A stretch of DNA of 64,000 bases. It comes from Shewanella colwelliana ATCC 39565. GTDB lineage: Bacteria; Pseudomonadota; Gammaproteobacteria; Enterobacterales; Shewanellaceae. A program made the translations under genes and the position numbers. Positions 62,824-64,000 of this stretch are shown here, piece after piece; the first letter of the stretch is position 1, and each line of letters begins with the position of its first letter. The DNA is taken from NCBI RefSeq assembly GCF_000518705.1, contig NZ_KI912479.1, forward strand, positions 62,001-126,000. Direction: 5' to 3'. The notes under the pieces were generated by a model that was not told the origin of the DNA, did not search any database, and worked only from the letters and a program-made list of their open reading frames with translations.

Positions 62824-64000
62824 ATGACAACTTCTTCTAAAAGCGAAGTGCGCACCGTTTTCGTTAGACTGCTTACTTATCTTGTTCCCCTCAAAGGGGT
62901 GTTATTTCTGTCAGTATTTGGCCTAGTATTATACGGCCTGGTTGACGCAACCTTTATCTATTCCATTAAACCTTTTATTGACCAGGGGTTTGCCAGTAAT
63001 GTTCCGACAACGCCAAGCATGGTGCAGGGTGTTGATTTGGGGCTCGGCGGCGGATTTAATTCTGATAGCGATGTGCTAATGATGGCGCCATTCGTAGTGA
63101 TTGGATTATTTTCCCTGCGTGGCTTAGCTAACTTTCTGTCGACCTATGGCATCTCGTACATCAGTGCGCGCATGATCATGGATATGCGTCAGCAGGTGTT
63201 TGAGCACTATCTTAAATTACCTGTCAGCTACATTGACGCCGAGAGCAGCGGTAACCTTATTTCACGTGTAACCTATGATACCGAACAGATTGCTAGGGCC
63301 TCTGGTAGTGCATTAATTACCATAGTGCGTGATGGTATTACCGTTATAGGCATGCTTGGAGTGATGTTTTATAACTCGTGGAAACTTTCGTTGTGTATCT
63401 TGGTGGTCGGACCGCTTATTGGTTTAGTTATCGCAGTGGTCAGTCGTAAGTTTCGTAAAGTCTCAAAACAGATCCAAGCGGCCATGGGCGGCGTAACCTC
63501 TGTAACTGAGCAGATGATCAAAGGCCATAAAAACGTATTGGTATTTGGCGGACAGAAAGCAGAGTCTGAGCGCTTTGGTAAAGTCAACGATGATAACCGT
63601 TCGCGTACAATGAAGTTGGCTTTAGCCCAATCAATAAGCCAACCCTTGGTGATGGTCATTGGCTCATTTGCGTTAGCTTTTGTACTGTACGCTTCCAGCC
63701 TAGATAGCATGAAAGCCGATTTAACGGCGGGTACCTTTGCCACCATATTGGCTGCCATGCTCGCTATGCTGCAACCGATTAAAAGCTTAACTCGTGTTAA
63801 TGCCGAGTTTCAGCGTGGTATTGCAGCCTGTAGCACTATTTTTGAAGTATTAGACACCCCTGCCGAAGTCGATACTGGCAGCTATGAAACTGACAGAGTA
63901 AAAGGGTATTTACGTTTCAATAAGGTAGATTTTCGCTACAACAATCAGGAACGATTGGCGCTAGCCAATGTGGACTTTAGTGTGAATCCTGGTGAAACTT
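62824..64000 (+). CDS. msbA: Lipid A export ATP-binding/permease protein MsbA, 5' part
   Basis: MsbA flips lipid A-core across the inner membrane. The first 392 codons are present and the frame is open to the window edge, ending before Walker A. The six-helix membrane domain shows LVDATFIYSIKPFIDQGF, FLSTYGISYISARMIMDMRQ, LPVSYIDAESSGNLISRVTYD and ASGSALITIVRDG, all typical of MsbA. Compared with E. coli there is an insertion of about 20 residues in the first periplasmic loop (TPSMVQGVDLGLGGGFNSD). It lies 33 nt after comEC and is probably cotranscribed. Confidence 0.95.
   Translation, partial: MTTSSKSEVRTVFVRLLTYLVPLKGVLFLSVFGLVLYGLVDATFIYSIKPFIDQGFASNVPTTPSMVQGVDLGLGGGFNSDSDVLMMAPFVVIGLFSLRGLANFLSTYGISYISARMIMDMRQQVFEHYLKLPVSYIDAESSGNLISRVTYDTEQIARASGSALITIVRDGITVIGMLGVMFYNSWKLSLCILVVGPLIGLVIAVVSRKFRKVSKQIQAAMGGVTSVTEQMIKGHKNVLVFGGQKAESERFGKVNDDNRSRTMKLALAQSISQPLVMVIGSFALAFVLYASSLDSMKADLTAGTFATILAAMLAMLQPIKSLTRVNAEFQRGIAACSTIFEVLDTPAEVDTGSYETDRVKGYLRFNKVDFRYNNQERLALANVDFSVNPGET

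Noticed and set aside
1..64000. Search for a defence island, prophage, CRISPR array, insertion sequence or toxin-antitoxin pair
   Set aside because: No transposase, integrase, Cas, restriction or toxin gene, and no regularly spaced direct repeats, were found; gene content is core throughout.

Overview
The window is a chromosomal stretch from a gammaproteobacterium, most likely a Shewanella. Three things suggest this: the close match of the proteins to enterobacterial orthologues, the csiV-mfd-PilZ-lolCDE block shared with Vibrio and Shewanella, and a eukaryote-like S-adenosylmethionine decarboxylase beside speA and speB. The assignment comes from recognising proteins and gene order; I could not run a database search. 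I see no rRNA, tRNA, insertion sequence, prophage or CRISPR array. Almost all of the window is core housekeeping DNA.

Layout. 1-7.4 kb: end of a TatD-type nuclease, rRNA methyltransferase rsmF, a fused SpmA/SpmB-like membrane protein, an outer-membrane barrel protein, dgkA, an exported ATP-dependent DNA ligase, a low-molecular-weight tyrosine phosphatase and a YlqF-type ribosome-assembly GTPase. 7.5-11.2 kb: a 2OG-Fe(II) oxygenase, a fused MsrB-MsrA repair enzyme and a SulP anion transporter. 11.3-19 kb: rne with its structured 5' leader, divergent rluC and a HAD phosphatase, a GAF/PAS/GGDEF protein and the Maf protein yceF. 19.3-25.7 kb: the fatty-acid operon yceD-rpmF-plsX-fabH-fabD-fabG-acpP-fabF. 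26-33 kb: a thioesterase, an FGGY kinase with a beta-hydroxyacid dehydrogenase, cdd, sbcB and an unknown gene. 33-35 kb: rlmA split by a -1 frameshift at a slippery A tract, a cold-shock gene with a long leader, and a non-coding stretch holding an 18-unit tetranucleotide repeat. 35-38.5 kb: a two-gene ABC exporter, yceH and a CvfB-like S1 protein. 38.9-42.8 kb: polyamine genes speA, speD and speB. 43-50 kb: pdxH, an unknown membrane-anchored protein, cysB, sdaA, nagZ, ycfP and acylphosphatase. 50-64 kb: csiV, mfd, a PilZ-like protein, lolCDE, a CHASE-GGDEF protein, a DUF2062 protein, comEC and the 5' part of msbA.

Working together: rne, rluC, rsmF, rlmA, yceD, rpmF and the YlqF GTPase all serve ribosome or RNA maturation. 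plsX-fab-acpP feeds phospholipid and lipid A synthesis, while lolCDE and msbA move lipoproteins and lipid A outward and dgkA recycles diacylglycerol. speA and speB convert arginine to putrescine, and speD makes the aminopropyl donor. Two diguanylate cyclases without a visible I-site and a PilZ-like protein point to c-di-GMP signalling.

I found no clearly new multi-gene system. The most interesting items are the rlmA frameshift at a correctly phased A AAA AAC heptamer, the tetranucleotide repeat tract, two candidate small-RNA loci ending in strong terminators, the eukaryote-type SpeD, and a promoter that sits almost on the yceD start codon.
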